DNA from: Streptomyces sp. NBC_00459
GTDB lineage: Bacteria; Actinomycetota; Actinomycetes; Streptomycetales; Streptomycetaceae
NCBI RefSeq assembly: GCF_036013955.1
Contig: NZ_CP107903.1
Span: 8,494,001 to 8,558,000 of the forward strand
Direction: 5' to 3'
DNA length: 64,000 nucleotides
Positions 25,801 through 34,510 of this stretch are shown piece after piece. Made by a program: the position numbers and the translations under genes. Position 1 is the first letter of the stretch, and the number at the start of each line of letters is the position of its first letter. A model generated the notes under the pieces. The model ran no database searches. It saw only the letters and a program-made list of their open reading frames with translations, and was not told the origin of the DNA.

Positions 25801-28034
25801 TCGGCCTGGGTGACCGGGAGCACGGTGCCGTGCCGGGGCTTGGACGGCAGGTCGTAGCCGGTGGACGGGGTCCAGACGCCGGAGGCCAGGTCCGTCGTCT
25901 CGAAGGGGATGTAGCCGCGACCGCCGAACTCGTCGAGGAACGCGTACCACTTCTCCTCGGTGTTCGACTTGAACACCAGGGGACCCTCGGCCGCGCTCAT
26001 CGCGCCCTTGCCGATGCCCTCGGCGACGGCGGTGTAGGACGGGTTGAGGATCGAGTCGCTCTTCTCCTCAAAGATGAACTTGCTGTTCGGCGTCGAGGAG
26101 CTGTTGTTCCGCTCGTCCTTGGACAGGCGGTAGTAGGTGTCCTTGTCCTTGATCATCGTGGAGTCGATGACCGAGTAGCCGCGGTCGATCCACACCTTGG
26201 GCTCGCTGAAGGTGCGGAAGTCACGGGTGGTCGCGTACATCATGCGGTTGTACGTGTCGCCGGAGTGGTCGGCGTTGTCGTACAGCTTCGAGGCCCAGAA
26301 GACGACGTACGAGCCGAGCTCGGCGTCGTAGAAGGCCTCGGGAGCCCAGGTGTTGCCCGCCGAGTCGGGGGAGACCTTCACCAGGCGCTGGTCGGTCCAG
26401 TGGACCAGGTCCGTGGACTCCCACACCATGATCGACTTGCTGCCGGTGCGCTGGGAGGCGTCCCAGTCGCCGTTGCCGTAGATCCGCAGGTCGGTGGCGA
26501 TCTGGTAGAACTTGTCGCCCTCGGGGGAGCGGATGATGAACGGGTCGCGCAGGCCCTTCTCGCCGAGCGTGGAGGTCAGGACGGGCTTGCCGTCGTTCAA
26601 CTCCCGCCACTTCAGCGGGTCGTTGCCCTTGCTGAGCGCCGCGTAGAGCTGTTCGCCGTCCGAGGTGCCCTCGCCGGTGAAGTAGCTGAACATGTAGCCC
26701 TTGAGGGCTTCCTTCGCCGGGAGTTCGGGGACCTTGGCCGTCAGGGTGCGGGTCGCGGTGGCCGTGCCCTTGGTGATGGTCGCGGTCAGGTCGACCGTCG
26801 TGCCGCCGGCGCCGTGCGCGGGGCGGTGGACCACACCGTCGGTCGCGATGACGTCCGGGTTCGCCGACGACCACGCAACCGCCGTGCCGTAGAGGCCCGT
26901 TGACGGCAGCGTGATGTTGCCGCGTACGTCGTCGATGTTCGGGACGGTCAGTGCGTCGGCGGCCTGCTGGGTGGCCGTGGCGTCGTCGAAGGTGGCCGGG
27001 ACCGTGACGTCGAAGGTCTTGGTGTCGCTCACCGGACCCTTCTTCAGGGTCGCCGTGAGTGTGGCGTGGCCGTCCGGCTGGCCGGCGGCGGGGCGGGTCA
27101 CGGCGCCGGAGGACGAGACCACGGAGGCGTTGTCGGTCGCCCAGGTGATGGCGGAGCCACCCGCGGGGCCCGCGCTCGGCAGGGTCAGGTCGGCGATCAC
27201 CGCGCTCGTGTCGCCCAGTGTCAGGGCCGACTTGTCGGCGGCGACGCCCTGCGCGGCGACGGGGAGGGAGAGTTCCTCGACCTCCGTGCCGGCCAGCGCC
27301 CGGTTGTAGACCCGGAAGTCGCGGATGTTGCCCTTGAACAGGTTGTCGCCGGGGTAGACCGACTTGCCTATGTAGTTGGCGGTGGTCGTGCCCGAGCCGA
27401 TGGAGCCGGGGGTGAGGGTGATCGCCGTGTTGCGGCCCACCTCCACGCCGTCCTCGTAGAGCACGCCCGTGTTGCCGGTCTGGGTGTAGGTGATCTGCTT
27501 CCACACCGCGCGCTGAAGATTCGTGCCCGCGGTCCGAGTCGTCTGCTCCGTCGACCAGTTGCCGCTGGCGATGGAGGTCCGGTACGAGTTGCCCGTGGTG
27601 AACAGGTAGCCGTTGCCGGCCGAGCCGCTGGTGTTGCCGAAGCCGTAGATGAAGTACGGGTTGGACTGGGTGGAGTCGACCTTCACGTCCATCGAGACGG
27701 TGATCGAGTTCATGCCGCTCATGATGTTGTCCGGCACCTTGACGTAGGTGTCGGACCCGTTGAAGGCAAGGCCCTCACCGGAGTTGGACCAGCCGGCGGT
27801 CCCGTTCAGCGTGCCCGTACGGCCGTTGCCCGAGGCGTCGGCGACGGTGGTGCCGGATGCCGCGTCGAGCTTGTACCAGAGGGCCAGCCCGTCGGTGATG
27901 TCGGCCGCGTCGGCGTGAGCGGGGACCGACACGGCCAACGGCCCGGCGAGGCCGAGGAGAAGCGATGCGGCGGTCAGTCCGGCGAGCCGTTGTGACCATG
28001 GTCTGCTGCGGCCGCGTGATCTCGCGAGTTGCAT
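22815..28034 (-). CDS. Secreted multidomain glycoside hydrolase with two GH43 domains
   Basis: The 1739-residue secreted protein has a signal peptide (cleavage near AHA41). Domains follow in order: LamG/concanavalin-like (~45-255); two bacterial Ig-like repeats (~258-440); GH43 number 1 (~445-745: base Asp in GLRDPFII, modulating Asp in VIDSTMI, acid Glu in SAAEGPL); a Big_4 Ig-like domain (~750-840); a second LamG (~842-1052); a DUF5018-like linker (~1053-1143); GH43 number 2 (~1144-1418: NADPNIV, MIDPAVF, YNEGSFV); and a PKD/Ig-like C-terminus. Both catalytic triads are intact. Likely arabinan or arabinoxylan side-chain hydrolysis outside the cell. A divergent GH43 gene starts 295 bp away. 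Confidence 0.9.
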   Translation of the reverse strand: MQLARSRGRSRPWSQRLAGLTAASLLLGLAGPLAVSVPAHADAADITDGLALWYKLDAASGTTVADASGNGRTGTLNGTAGWSNSGEGLAFNGSDTYVKVPDNIMSGMNSITVSMDVKVDSTQSNPYFIYGFGNTSGSAGNGYLFTTGNSYRTSIASGNWSTEQTTRTAGTNLQRAVWKQITYTQTGNTGVLYEDGVEVGRNTAITLTPGSIGSGTTTANYIGKSVYPGDNLFKGNIRDFRVYNRALAGTEVEELSLPVAAQGVAADKSALTLGDTSAVIADLTLPSAGPAGGSAITWATDNASVVSSSGAVTRPAAGQPDGHATLTATLKKGPVSDTKTFDVTVPATFDDATATQQAADALTVPNIDDVRGNITLPSTGLYGTAVAWSSANPDVIATDGVVHRPAHGAGGTTVDLTATITKGTATATRTLTAKVPELPAKEALKGYMFSYFTGEGTSDGEQLYAALSKGNDPLKWRELNDGKPVLTSTLGEKGLRDPFIIRSPEGDKFYQIATDLRIYGNGDWDASQRTGSKSIMVWESTDLVHWTDQRLVKVSPDSAGNTWAPEAFYDAELGSYVVFWASKLYDNADHSGDTYNRMMYATTRDFRTFSEPKVWIDRGYSVIDSTMIKDKDTYYRLSKDERNNSSSTPNSKFIFEEKSDSILNPSYTAVAEGIGKGAMSAAEGPLVFKSNTEEKWYAFLDEFGGRGYIPFETTDLASGVWTPSTGYDLPSKPRHGTVLPVTQAEYDRLLKTYQPDQIITSAEDVKVVTRIGDAPVLPATVIAESADGVKRPVAVTWEAVAESQYAQAGTFTVKGDLAGDSAITVSAEVTVSAEGPDVPADLLLHYDFDETGGSIARDSSGHGYHGTYVRTPDFGTGVEGGSFKMSGGNSSSSSPYVKIPNGVLKDTSSVTVSTYVKWKGGDNFQWLFGLGPDSNKYLFATPSNGGGKLFSAITKATWSGEKQMIGGSQLTAGQWKHLTVTLNGATETAILYVDGAEAARVNGVTIKPSELYDPAKDYSGYIGKSMYSPDPYFGGEVDDFRIYNRALTPAEVLEISGNTTGIAAATHPALKVDAIITDKDSKIVLPLTPGSNVKALAPEFTLAHGATISPASGTLRDFTKPLTYEVTGSDGKKRTWTVSAVEMKSPVLPGLNADPNIVRFGDTFYIYPTTDGFEGWSGTQFKAYSSTDLVHWKDHGVILDLGPDVSWADSRAWAPAMEEKNGKYYFYFCADANIGVAVSDSPTGPFKDALGKPLLKAGDRPGQMIDPAVFTDDDGQSYLYWGNGRAYVVPLNADMVSFDSSKVTDITPSNYNEGSFVIKRNGTYYLTWSENDTRDENYQVAYATGSSPTGPWTKRGVILQKDLSLGIKGTGHHSIVHVPNTDDWYIVYHRFAIPGGDGMHRETTIDKMEFDADGSIKKVIPTLSSIDPVTIVHAGADATGQEGSAIPLTGTISGAGKPSWSVNPTAPCTFSSRTTIPTSITCQDNGTYEVTLTGGRSKDTLTVTVTNAPPSITSVQGPKTPVPAGKNTPVRISAKFTDPGRADTHTCRIDWKDGTTPTTGKVTNGTCEASHAYLKAGIFRPTITVTDDDRAAATAQLPELVVYDPKAGTVAGTGVIASRPGAYPADPKLTGKASFSFGAFYRKGATVPTATASFDLAAPGKSKAKVRLRSTSSDWLVVTGSTAVYQGSGSVNGKDGYAFRITATDKPDTFRIRIWKKSTGDVVYDNRTGTATKGIVLGR

Positions 28035-28158
28035 CGTTTCGGCTTCCTCTGCTCGGACACGGGGGTCGGTAGGGGGGGGTAACGGGAGACATCAGATTTC
28101 GTCTGTGTGTCCGCGCGTTGCGAGAGTGTCAATCGGTGCGACCTGGGTCGTCAAGAGT

Positions 28159-28171
28159 TTTCGAACAACGT
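28159..28171. promoter_or_regulatory. Putative operator copy 1 in the divergent GH43 region
   Basis: TTTCGAACAACGT continues as CGAAC-AAC-GTTCG, a perfect 5+3+5 dyad (28162-28174). The same 13-mer recurs at 28295 with one mismatch. It sits between two divergent carbohydrate-degradation genes, so it is probably a LacI- or GntR-type repressor site (inference). Confidence 0.5.
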
Positions 28172-28294
28172 TCGGCAGGTCGGACAACTAGTTTTTACGC
28201 GGCCGACGCCAACCGGAACCGAACTCGTCACAAACGTTGACGTGTGTCCCACGTGTACCTATGTTCTGGTCGAAGTTACGTACATCGTCCGGGA

Positions 28295-28307
28295 TTTCGA
28301 ACAATGT
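28295..28307. promoter_or_regulatory. Putative operator copy 2 in the divergent GH43 region
   Basis: TTTCGAACAATGT, 12/13 identical to copy 1. It lies only 22 bp upstream of GTG 28330, where a bound repressor would block transcription initiation or early elongation of the GH43-CBM13 gene. Confidence 0.5.
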
Positions 28308-28329
28308 GACCATGAGAAGGGACCTGTCT

Positions 28330-29817
28330 GTGTTCCGTACCCGTCACTGGTTGACCCTCCTGGCGGCGCTGCTGGCGCTGCTCGTACCTGTCGTCGGCAT
28401 TCAGCCGGCCGCCGCGGCCGAGGGGCGCCCGTACACGAACCCGGTCAAGTCCCAGAAGGGCGCCGACCCCTGGCTGGAGTACTACAACGGCAACTACTAC
28501 CTGGTCACCACGTCCTTCACCGGCGTGCTGACCATGCGCAAGTCGCCGACCCTGGCAGGGCTGGCCACGGCTCCCAGCGTGCAGGTCTGGAGTGACACCA
28601 CCTCGACCCGCAACAACAACTTCTGGGCGCCCGAACTGCACTTCTTCGACGGCCACTGGTACCTGTACTACTCCGGCGCGCCGAGCGGGGCCGCCTGCTG
28701 CGACCAGCAGCGGACGTACGTCGTGGAGAGCGCCGGCACCGACCCGATGGGCCCGTACACCTTCAAGAACCAGCTCACCGGGTCCAACCTCGACCCGGGC
28801 GGCTGGCTCATCGACGCCACCGTGCTGACGTACAACAACAAGCTCTACCTGGTCGGCAGCGGCGCCATCGGCGGCAGCAAGCAGAGCCTGGTCATCGCGC
28901 CCATGACCAACCCGTACACGGTCAGCGGCTCCACCTTCAGCCTCATCTCGCAGCCGACGCTGGCCTGGGAGACCTCCGGGGCGCCGGTGAACGAGGGGCC
29001 CGAGCCGCTCTACCACGACGGCCGGACCTTCCTCACCTTCTCCGCGAGCTACTGCCAGACCGCCGACTACAAGCTCGGTCAGCTCGAACTCACCGGCACC
29101 GACCCGCTGTTGGCATCCTCCTGGACGAAGAAGCAGACGCCCGTCTTCCAGCGCAACGACGCCGCCGGAGTCTACGGCCCGGGCCACAACGGCTTCTTCA
29201 CCTCGCCGGACGGCACCGAGAACTGGATCGTCTACCACGCCAACAACTCCGCGAGCGGCGGCTGCGGCAACGGCCGTACCACCCGCGCCCAGAAGTTCAC
29301 CTGGAACGCGGACGGGACGCCCAACTTCGGCACCCCGGTCGCGCTCGGCACCACGCTGCCCGGCCCGTCCGGCGAGAGCGCCGCGACCCCGACCGCGTAC
29401 ACCCTGGTGAACCGCAACAGCGGCAAGTGCCTCGACGTGGAAGGCGGGAACACCGCCGACGGCACCAACATCTTCCAGTGGACCTGCAACGGCGGCACCA
29501 ACCAGAAGTGGCGCATCGAGGACCAGGCCAATGACACCAGCCGACTGGTCAACGTCGCCACCGGCAAGGTGATGGACACCGCGAGCTGCGCCACGGCCGA
29601 CGGCACCGACCTGCGCCAGTGGTCCTGGCTGAACAACAACTGCCAGAAGTTCAGGCTCGTCTACACCGCCACCGGCGACTACGTCCGGATCGTCAACGAG
29701 TCCACCGGCAAGGTCGCCGACGTCGCCGACTGCTCCACCGCGAACGGCGCCGACGTACGCCAGTGGACCTGGCTCGGCAACAACTGCCAGCAGTGGCAGA
29801 TCCGGCCCACCACGTGA
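28330..29817 (+). CDS. Secreted GH43 arabinofuranosidase/arabinanase with ricin-type CBM13
   Basis: The 495-residue protein has a signal peptide (hydrophobic LLAALLALLVPVVG, cleavage near PAAAA). A five-bladed GH43 domain follows (about 35-335: base Asp in KGADPWLEYY, modulating Asp in WLIDATVL, acid Glu in VNEGPEPLYHDG). The C-terminal ricin B-lectin/CBM13 domain (about 365-495) has three repeats of the type GKCLDVEGG...QWxxxxxxNQ. It probably removes arabinose from arabinan or arabinoxylan. GTG 28330 is chosen because AGAAGGG lies 9 bases before it; ATG 28312 is in frame but has no ribosome site. The gene is divergent from the large double-GH43 gene. Confidence 0.92.
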   Translation: MFRTRHWLTLLAALLALLVPVVGIQPAAAAEGRPYTNPVKSQKGADPWLEYYNGNYYLVTTSFTGVLTMRKSPTLAGLATAPSVQVWSDTTSTRNNNFWAPELHFFDGHWYLYYSGAPSGAACCDQQRTYVVESAGTDPMGPYTFKNQLTGSNLDPGGWLIDATVLTYNNKLYLVGSGAIGGSKQSLVIAPMTNPYTVSGSTFSLISQPTLAWETSGAPVNEGPEPLYHDGRTFLTFSASYCQTADYKLGQLELTGTDPLLASSWTKKQTPVFQRNDAAGVYGPGHNGFFTSPDGTENWIVYHANNSASGGCGNGRTTRAQKFTWNADGTPNFGTPVALGTTLPGPSGESAATPTAYTLVNRNSGKCLDVEGGNTADGTNIFQWTCNGGTNQKWRIEDQANDTSRLVNVATGKVMDTASCATADGTDLRQWSWLNNNCQKFRLVYTATGDYVRIVNESTGKVADVADCSTANGADVRQWTWLGNNCQQWQIRPTT

Positions 29818-29834
29818 GCCGCTAGCAGCGACTG

Positions 29835-29870
29835 ACGGTGGCCCGACCGGAACTCCGGTCGGGCCACTGT
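29835..29870. terminator. Bidirectional hairpin terminator
   Basis: GTGGCCCGACCGG-AACT-CCGGTCGGGCCAC with extra flanking pairs lies between the converging GH43-CBM13 gene and the siderophore lipoprotein gene. Confidence 0.85.
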
Positions 29871-29884
29871 CGTATGACCGGCCG

Positions 29885-30946
29885 TCAGCTCGTCGGTTCG
29901 GTCACCTTCGTGGCCGTCTTGCCGTCGACCGCCGCCGACAGCTGCGGGACCAGCCGCTCCAGCATGTAGGGAAGGCTCAGCACCGACACGAAGGACACCG
30001 AGTTGCCGTAGTCGCTGCTCTCCTTGACGAAGACCTCGCGGTCCTCCTTCGCCACCTTCAGGTCCGCGTAGAGGGGGTCCTTGCGCAGCGTCGCCTTGTC
30101 CTTGGTGGTGTCGGAGACGATCCACACGATCGCGTCCGTGTTCAGGAGATCGGTGCGCTCCTTGCTGATGTTGGCCCCGAACTCGTCACCGATGACCTTG
30201 TCCAGGTCGGTGGGCAGCTTGAAACCGAGGTCCGTGAGGACGCGTGAGCGCGAGTCCTGGCTGCCGTAGACGAAGGTGCCCTCGTACGGGGTCGCCATCA
30301 CGGCGGTGGCGCCGGCGAACTCGGGGTGCTCGGTCGCCGCCTTCTTGAAGTCGGCCTCCACGCCGGTGACCAGTTCCTTCGCCTTGGCCTCCTGGCCGAG
30401 CGCCTTGCCGATGATCTCGGTCTGGTTCTGCCACGGCACGCCGTAGTCGTTGTACTCCTTCGGCTGGGCCACCACCGGGGCGAACTTCGACAGCGTGTCG
30501 TACTGCGCCTTCGTCAGACCGCCGTAGACCGCGAGGATCAGGTCCGGCCGGAGCGCGGCGATCTTCTCGGTCTGCGGGCCCGTGCCGGTGTCCTTCAGGA
30601 CTGTCGGCGCCGCCGCGCTGCCCAGCTTGTCCGCCGCCCACGGGCCGATCGCGCCCTTGTAGCCGCCCAGCCACTCGGTCGTGCCGACCGGCACCTTGCC
30701 CAGCGCGAGGACGGCGTCCTGGTCGGTCAGACCGACCGTGACGATCCGCTTCGGCTCGGACTTGATCGTCGTGCTGCCGTACTTGTGCGAAAGGGTCACC
30801 GGGAAGGCGGAGTTGGCGGAGGCGTCGGCGGCGGGGCCCGCCGTGCCGGAGTCGTCGTCGGAGCCGCAGGCGGTGGCGGTGCCGAAGAGGAGCAGTACGG
30901 AGGTGAGCGCCGCGGCGAGCCGAGTGCCTCTGGGAGAGCCGAGCAT
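29885..30946 (-). CDS. Iron-siderophore ABC transporter substrate-binding lipoprotein
   Basis: The 353-residue protein has a lipoprotein signal with lipobox ending TATAC (Cys27) and a Ser/Asp/Ala-rich linker. A FepB/FhuD-type class III binding fold follows: KRIVTVGLTDQDAVLALG, LRPDLILAVYGGLT, KDPLYADLKVAKEDREVFV. It should capture the ferric siderophore at the membrane and hand it to the FecC/FecD-type permeases encoded at 39-41 kb. Its ATG overlaps the stop of the exporter gene upstream (TGATG region), so it is co-transcribed with the exporter pair rather than with the permeases. It corresponds in role to CchF of the coelichelin cluster. Confidence 0.92.
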   Translation of the reverse strand: MLGSPRGTRLAAALTSVLLLFGTATACGSDDDSGTAGPAADASANSAFPVTLSHKYGSTTIKSEPKRIVTVGLTDQDAVLALGKVPVGTTEWLGGYKGAIGPWAADKLGSAAAPTVLKDTGTGPQTEKIAALRPDLILAVYGGLTKAQYDTLSKFAPVVAQPKEYNDYGVPWQNQTEIIGKALGQEAKAKELVTGVEADFKKAATEHPEFAGATAVMATPYEGTFVYGSQDSRSRVLTDLGFKLPTDLDKVIGDEFGANISKERTDLLNTDAIVWIVSDTTKDKATLRKDPLYADLKVAKEDREVFVKESSDYGNSVSFVSVLSLPYMLERLVPQLSAAVDGKTATKVTEPTS

Positions 30947-32775
30947 CAGTGGTCCTTCATGGTGGTGGTTGTGTCGGTGCTGGGACGCGTGGGGGGCTTC
31001 TCGGCCGGCATACGGGTGCCGGACCATGCCTGCCAGAGCAGGGCGTAGGTGCCGGCAGCCGCGCACAGCTCGTCATGGGTGCCGCTCTCCACGATCCGGC
31101 CGCCGTCCATGACGACGATCCGGTCCGCGTCGGCGGCCTGGGTGAGACGGTGGGCGACCACGAGCGCGGTGCGGTTGTCGATCGCCCGGTCGGCAGCCTT
31201 CTCCAGCAGCCGCGCGCCGGTGCTGCCGGCCTCGGCCGTGGCCTCGTCCAGCACGGCGACCGGCGGATCCGCCAACACCAGCCGGGCCAGGGCGAGTTGC
31301 TGGACCTGGGCGGCGGTGAGCCGGTGCCCGCCCTCGCCGACGACGGTGGCCAGGCCCTCGGGCAGGGCCGACACCCAGGCCAGCGCGCCCACTTCGGTGA
31401 GGGCCGTGCGCAGGTCCTCGTCCGTGGCCTCGGCGCGCGCGAGACGCAGGTCGTCGGCGAGCGGGCCCGCGAAGACGTGCGTCTCCTGGGTGACCAGGGC
31501 AACCGGCAGGCCGTGGGCGGACGTCGAGACGCCGGTCAGCCGAACCGTGCCGGAGGTCGGCTCGTGCACGCCCGCGATGAGCTTGGCGAGCGTCGTCTTG
31601 CCCGCGCCGCTCGACCCGACCAGCGCGACCCGTTCCCCCGCGGCCAGCGTGAGATGGACGTCCCTGAGGACGGGACGCCCGGGCAGGTACTCGTGGTGGA
31701 CGCCGGTCACGGTGACCGTGCCGGGCTCGCGCCGCTGTGCCGTGGGCGCCGGGGGAGCGGCCTCGGGCTCCGGGACGTCGGCGACGCCTACCAGCCGGGC
31801 CAGCGCCGCCGTCGCCGACTGGGCGTCGTCGAGCAGCGCGAGGGCCTGGTTGACCGGGCCGAAGAGGCTGTGGAAGTAGAGCGCGGCGGCCGTGGCCGTA
31901 CCGATGGACACGGAGTCGGCGCGCACCAGCAGGAACCCGGTGACCAGGACCGCGGCGAGGCCGGTGTACTCGGCGAGGTGCAGCCGGTTGTAGAAGTCGA
32001 GTACCAGCCGCACGCCCCGCATCGTCAGCGCGACCGCGGCGGAGGAGCGCCGGGTGACGGACTCGGTGTGCGGCTCCTCCAGCCGGAACGCCCGTACGGT
32101 GCCGGCGCCCGAGATGGTGTCCAGCAACTGCTGCTGCTGGGCTCCCATGGCGATGCGCTGCTCGGCGTACAGCGGCACGGCGTTGCGTACGTACCAGCGC
32201 GCGGTCCCCGCCTGGATGGGCACCGCGAGCAGCGCGGCCAGCAGGAAGCGCCAGTCCAGGACGGCCATCGCGGCGAAGGTCAGCACGATGGCGAGCAGGG
32301 AGCGGGCCAGCTCGGGCAGCGCGTTGCGCACCGCCTCGCCGACCACCGAGACGTCCCTGGTGACACGGGCGTTGAGGTCGCCGGACCCGGCTTTCTCCAC
32401 CTGCTCCAGTGGCAGCCGAAGCGCCCGCTCGACGAACCGCTCGCGCAACTGGGCCAGCACGGTCTCCCCGAGCCGGGAGACCAGGGACAGCCCGAGCGCG
32501 GTGGCGGCGCCCTGTGCGACGGCCACCAGGATCAGGAGGACGGCGGGGAGGGTGAGGTCGTCGGGCGGGCGGTGCTCGGCGACCAGGTCCACCATGCGGC
32601 CCAGCAACGGCTGGACGAGCAGCCCGACAGCGGTCGCCGCGACCATCACCGCGAAGGCGGCCAGGGCCAGCGGGCGGCGTGGGCGGACCAGTTCGCGGAC
32701 CGCGGCACGGGTGCGCCGGGGTGTCGCGGTGGGCAGCAACTCCCGCTTCGTGTCGGGGAGTTCGTGGTCGCTCAT
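30946..32775 (-). CDS. ABC exporter half-transporter, subunit with intact Walker motifs
   Basis: This 609-residue half-transporter has an N-terminal six-helix ABC membrane domain (about 30-325) and an NBD. Walker A GSSGAGKTT (~388) and Walker B with Glu (VAVLDEATAE) are intact. The signature is degenerate: LTAAQVQQLALAR instead of LSGGQ. It complements the partner encoded directly upstream, which has the opposite defects, so the two form an asymmetric heterodimer. The start overlaps the partner's stop (ATGA). Position inside the cluster suggests siderophore export, as for CchG/CchI; a role in IrtAB-like uptake is a less likely alternative. Confidence 0.92.
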   Translation of the reverse strand: MSDHELPDTKRELLPTATPRRTRAAVRELVRPRRPLALAAFAVMVAATAVGLLVQPLLGRMVDLVAEHRPPDDLTLPAVLLILVAVAQGAATALGLSLVSRLGETVLAQLRERFVERALRLPLEQVEKAGSGDLNARVTRDVSVVGEAVRNALPELARSLLAIVLTFAAMAVLDWRFLLAALLAVPIQAGTARWYVRNAVPLYAEQRIAMGAQQQQLLDTISGAGTVRAFRLEEPHTESVTRRSSAAVALTMRGVRLVLDFYNRLHLAEYTGLAAVLVTGFLLVRADSVSIGTATAAALYFHSLFGPVNQALALLDDAQSATAALARLVGVADVPEPEAAPPAPTAQRREPGTVTVTGVHHEYLPGRPVLRDVHLTLAAGERVALVGSSGAGKTTLAKLIAGVHEPTSGTVRLTGVSTSAHGLPVALVTQETHVFAGPLADDLRLARAEATDEDLRTALTEVGALAWVSALPEGLATVVGEGGHRLTAAQVQQLALARLVLADPPVAVLDEATAEAGSTGARLLEKAADRAIDNRTALVVAHRLTQAADADRIVVMDGGRIVESGTHDELCAAAGTYALLWQAWSGTRMPAEKPPTRPSTDTTTTMKDH

Positions 32776-34469
32776 GTCAGCACCGCCGCTCGGTAGGTCT
32801 CGTGACGGTGGATCAGGTCGGCGTGCGAGGCGGTGTCGGTGACCCGTCCGTCCTCCAGCAGTACGACCCGGTCGGTGACCGAGAGCAGCGCGGGACTGTT
32901 GGTCACCAGCACCGTCGTACGGCCCTTGCGGATCTCCCGTACGCCGGTGGCGATGCCGGCCTCGGTCACCGTGTCGACCGCGGTGGTCGGATCGTGGACC
33001 ACCAGCACGGGCCGTTCCGCCGCCAACGCCCTTGCCAGCGCGACGCGTTGACGCTGTCCGCCGGAGAGCGAGCGGCCCCGCTCACTGACCGCCGTGTCCT
33101 CGCCGTCCGCGAGGGTCTGCGCGACCTGGGTGACACCGGCCGCGGTCATCGCCTGGCCGGGGTCGGTGTGGTCGGGCGCGGCTGCCGTGACGTTGCCGCG
33201 GACGGTGCCCTCGAAGAGGTCGGCGTCGTGCTCGGCGACCAGCAGCGCGGTGCGCAGCTCGGCCGGGTCCAGGTCCCGCAGGGGGACGCCGTCGAGTTCG
33301 ACGGTGCCCGCCTCCGGGTCGGCCTGCCGGGCCAGGCAGCGCAGCAGGTCGGTGGCGTGCGCGGGGTCGGTCGCGACCACGCCCAGCAGTTCGCCCGGTG
33401 CGATGTCGAGGTCGAGGTTCCTGAGCCCGCCGAGGCTGACACCGGACAGGCGGATCGCGCCGCGCACCGGCCGGGCCAGGGTCGCGGTGCCCGGGGTGAT
33501 GTTGTGCGGGGCGGCCAGCACCTCCGCGATCCGGGTGGCCGAGGCCCGGCCCTGGGCGAGTTCGGCGTTGACCCACGCGAGGGTCTCCAGCGGGCCGACG
33601 AGGAAGACGGCGAGCCCGACGGCCGACACCAACTGGCCGAGACTGATGTCTCCCTGGGCGGCCAGCCGGCCGCCGACCAGGGCGACGGCGGCGATCAGAC
33701 AGCCGGTGAGGGAGAGCACCATGCCGCTCTGGAAGGCCTGCGCGCGGGCGGCCTTCAGGGTGGCCTGGAGGGAGTCGCGGCTGGTGGTGCGGTAGCGGGC
33801 GAGCGCGGTGGACTCGCCGCCGATGCCCTTGAGGATGCGCAGGCCGGCCACCAGGTCGGCGGCGACGGCCGAGGCGTGCGCGGCCTGCTCCTGCTCGGCC
33901 TCGCTGCGCGACTCCAGCGGCTTGCTCAGCAGATGGCCCAGCCACAGCAGAACAGGCGTGCCGAGCAGGACGACGAGCCCGAGCGTGACGGACATCCGCA
34001 GCAGGACGACCGCGCCGACGAGGAGGCCGGCGAGGGCCGAGATCCCGGCCATGGCGGCCATGCTCACGGCGCCGACGCGTTTGGCGTCCTCGGTGGCGAT
34101 GTTGGCGAGGGCCCCGGGCAGCCGACCCTCCTCCGCGCCGCCCCCGGGGGCCAGGACCCGGCGTACGAGGGTGATGCGGAGGGTGTGTTCGGCCTGGGCG
34201 GCGGCCCGGTCGGCGGACCAGGCGCCGAAGCGCCAGCTGAGTGCGAGACCGACGTAGACGACGGCGAGGACGGCGAGCCAGCTCAGCAGGGCGCCGGTGT
34301 CGGAGCCCGTGACGGCGCGGTCGATGACCAGGCCGATCACGACCGGCACCATCACCTCGCCCAGTTGGTGGCCGGAGCCGAGGAGCGCGCCGAGGGCGAC
34401 GTCACGACGCTGCCCTCTGACCGCCTGCCGCAGGACGTCGCGCCCCGACAGCTGTGAAGGACTACTCAC
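32772..34469 (-). CDS. ABC exporter half-transporter, subunit with degenerate Walker A/B
   Basis: This 565-residue half-transporter has an ABC membrane domain (about 20-310) and an NBD in which the P-loop is not recognisable: GVVATDPAHATDLL at ~361 has no GKS/T. Walker B reads VLVVHDPTTAVD with His for the Asp and Asp for the Glu. The signature LSGGQRQRVALARAL (~468) is intact. This subunit thus supplies the signature for the single working ATP site with its partner. GTG 34469 follows GGAGGG. It heads the exporter/lipoprotein operon, with an iron box and a hairpin upstream. Confidence 0.92.
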   Translation of the reverse strand: MSSPSQLSGRDVLRQAVRGQRRDVALGALLGSGHQLGEVMVPVVIGLVIDRAVTGSDTGALLSWLAVLAVVYVGLALSWRFGAWSADRAAAQAEHTLRITLVRRVLAPGGGAEEGRLPGALANIATEDAKRVGAVSMAAMAGISALAGLLVGAVVLLRMSVTLGLVVLLGTPVLLWLGHLLSKPLESRSEAEQEQAAHASAVAADLVAGLRILKGIGGESTALARYRTTSRDSLQATLKAARAQAFQSGMVLSLTGCLIAAVALVGGRLAAQGDISLGQLVSAVGLAVFLVGPLETLAWVNAELAQGRASATRIAEVLAAPHNITPGTATLARPVRGAIRLSGVSLGGLRNLDLDIAPGELLGVVATDPAHATDLLRCLARQADPEAGTVELDGVPLRDLDPAELRTALLVAEHDADLFEGTVRGNVTAAAPDHTDPGQAMTAAGVTQVAQTLADGEDTAVSERGRSLSGGQRQRVALARALAAERPVLVVHDPTTAVDTVTEAGIATGVREIRKGRTTVLVTNSPALLSVTDRVVLLEDGRVTDTASHADLIHRHETYRAAVLT

Positions 34470-34510
34470 CCGTAACCCTCCGGGATCGGACGACAGTTTG
34501 GGCCAGTAGA

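Noticed and set aside
22803..26903. 1366-residue plus-strand frame opposite the double-GH43 gene
   Set aside because: Shadow frame of third-position GC bias; low-complexity composition, no recognisable domain, no ribosome site.
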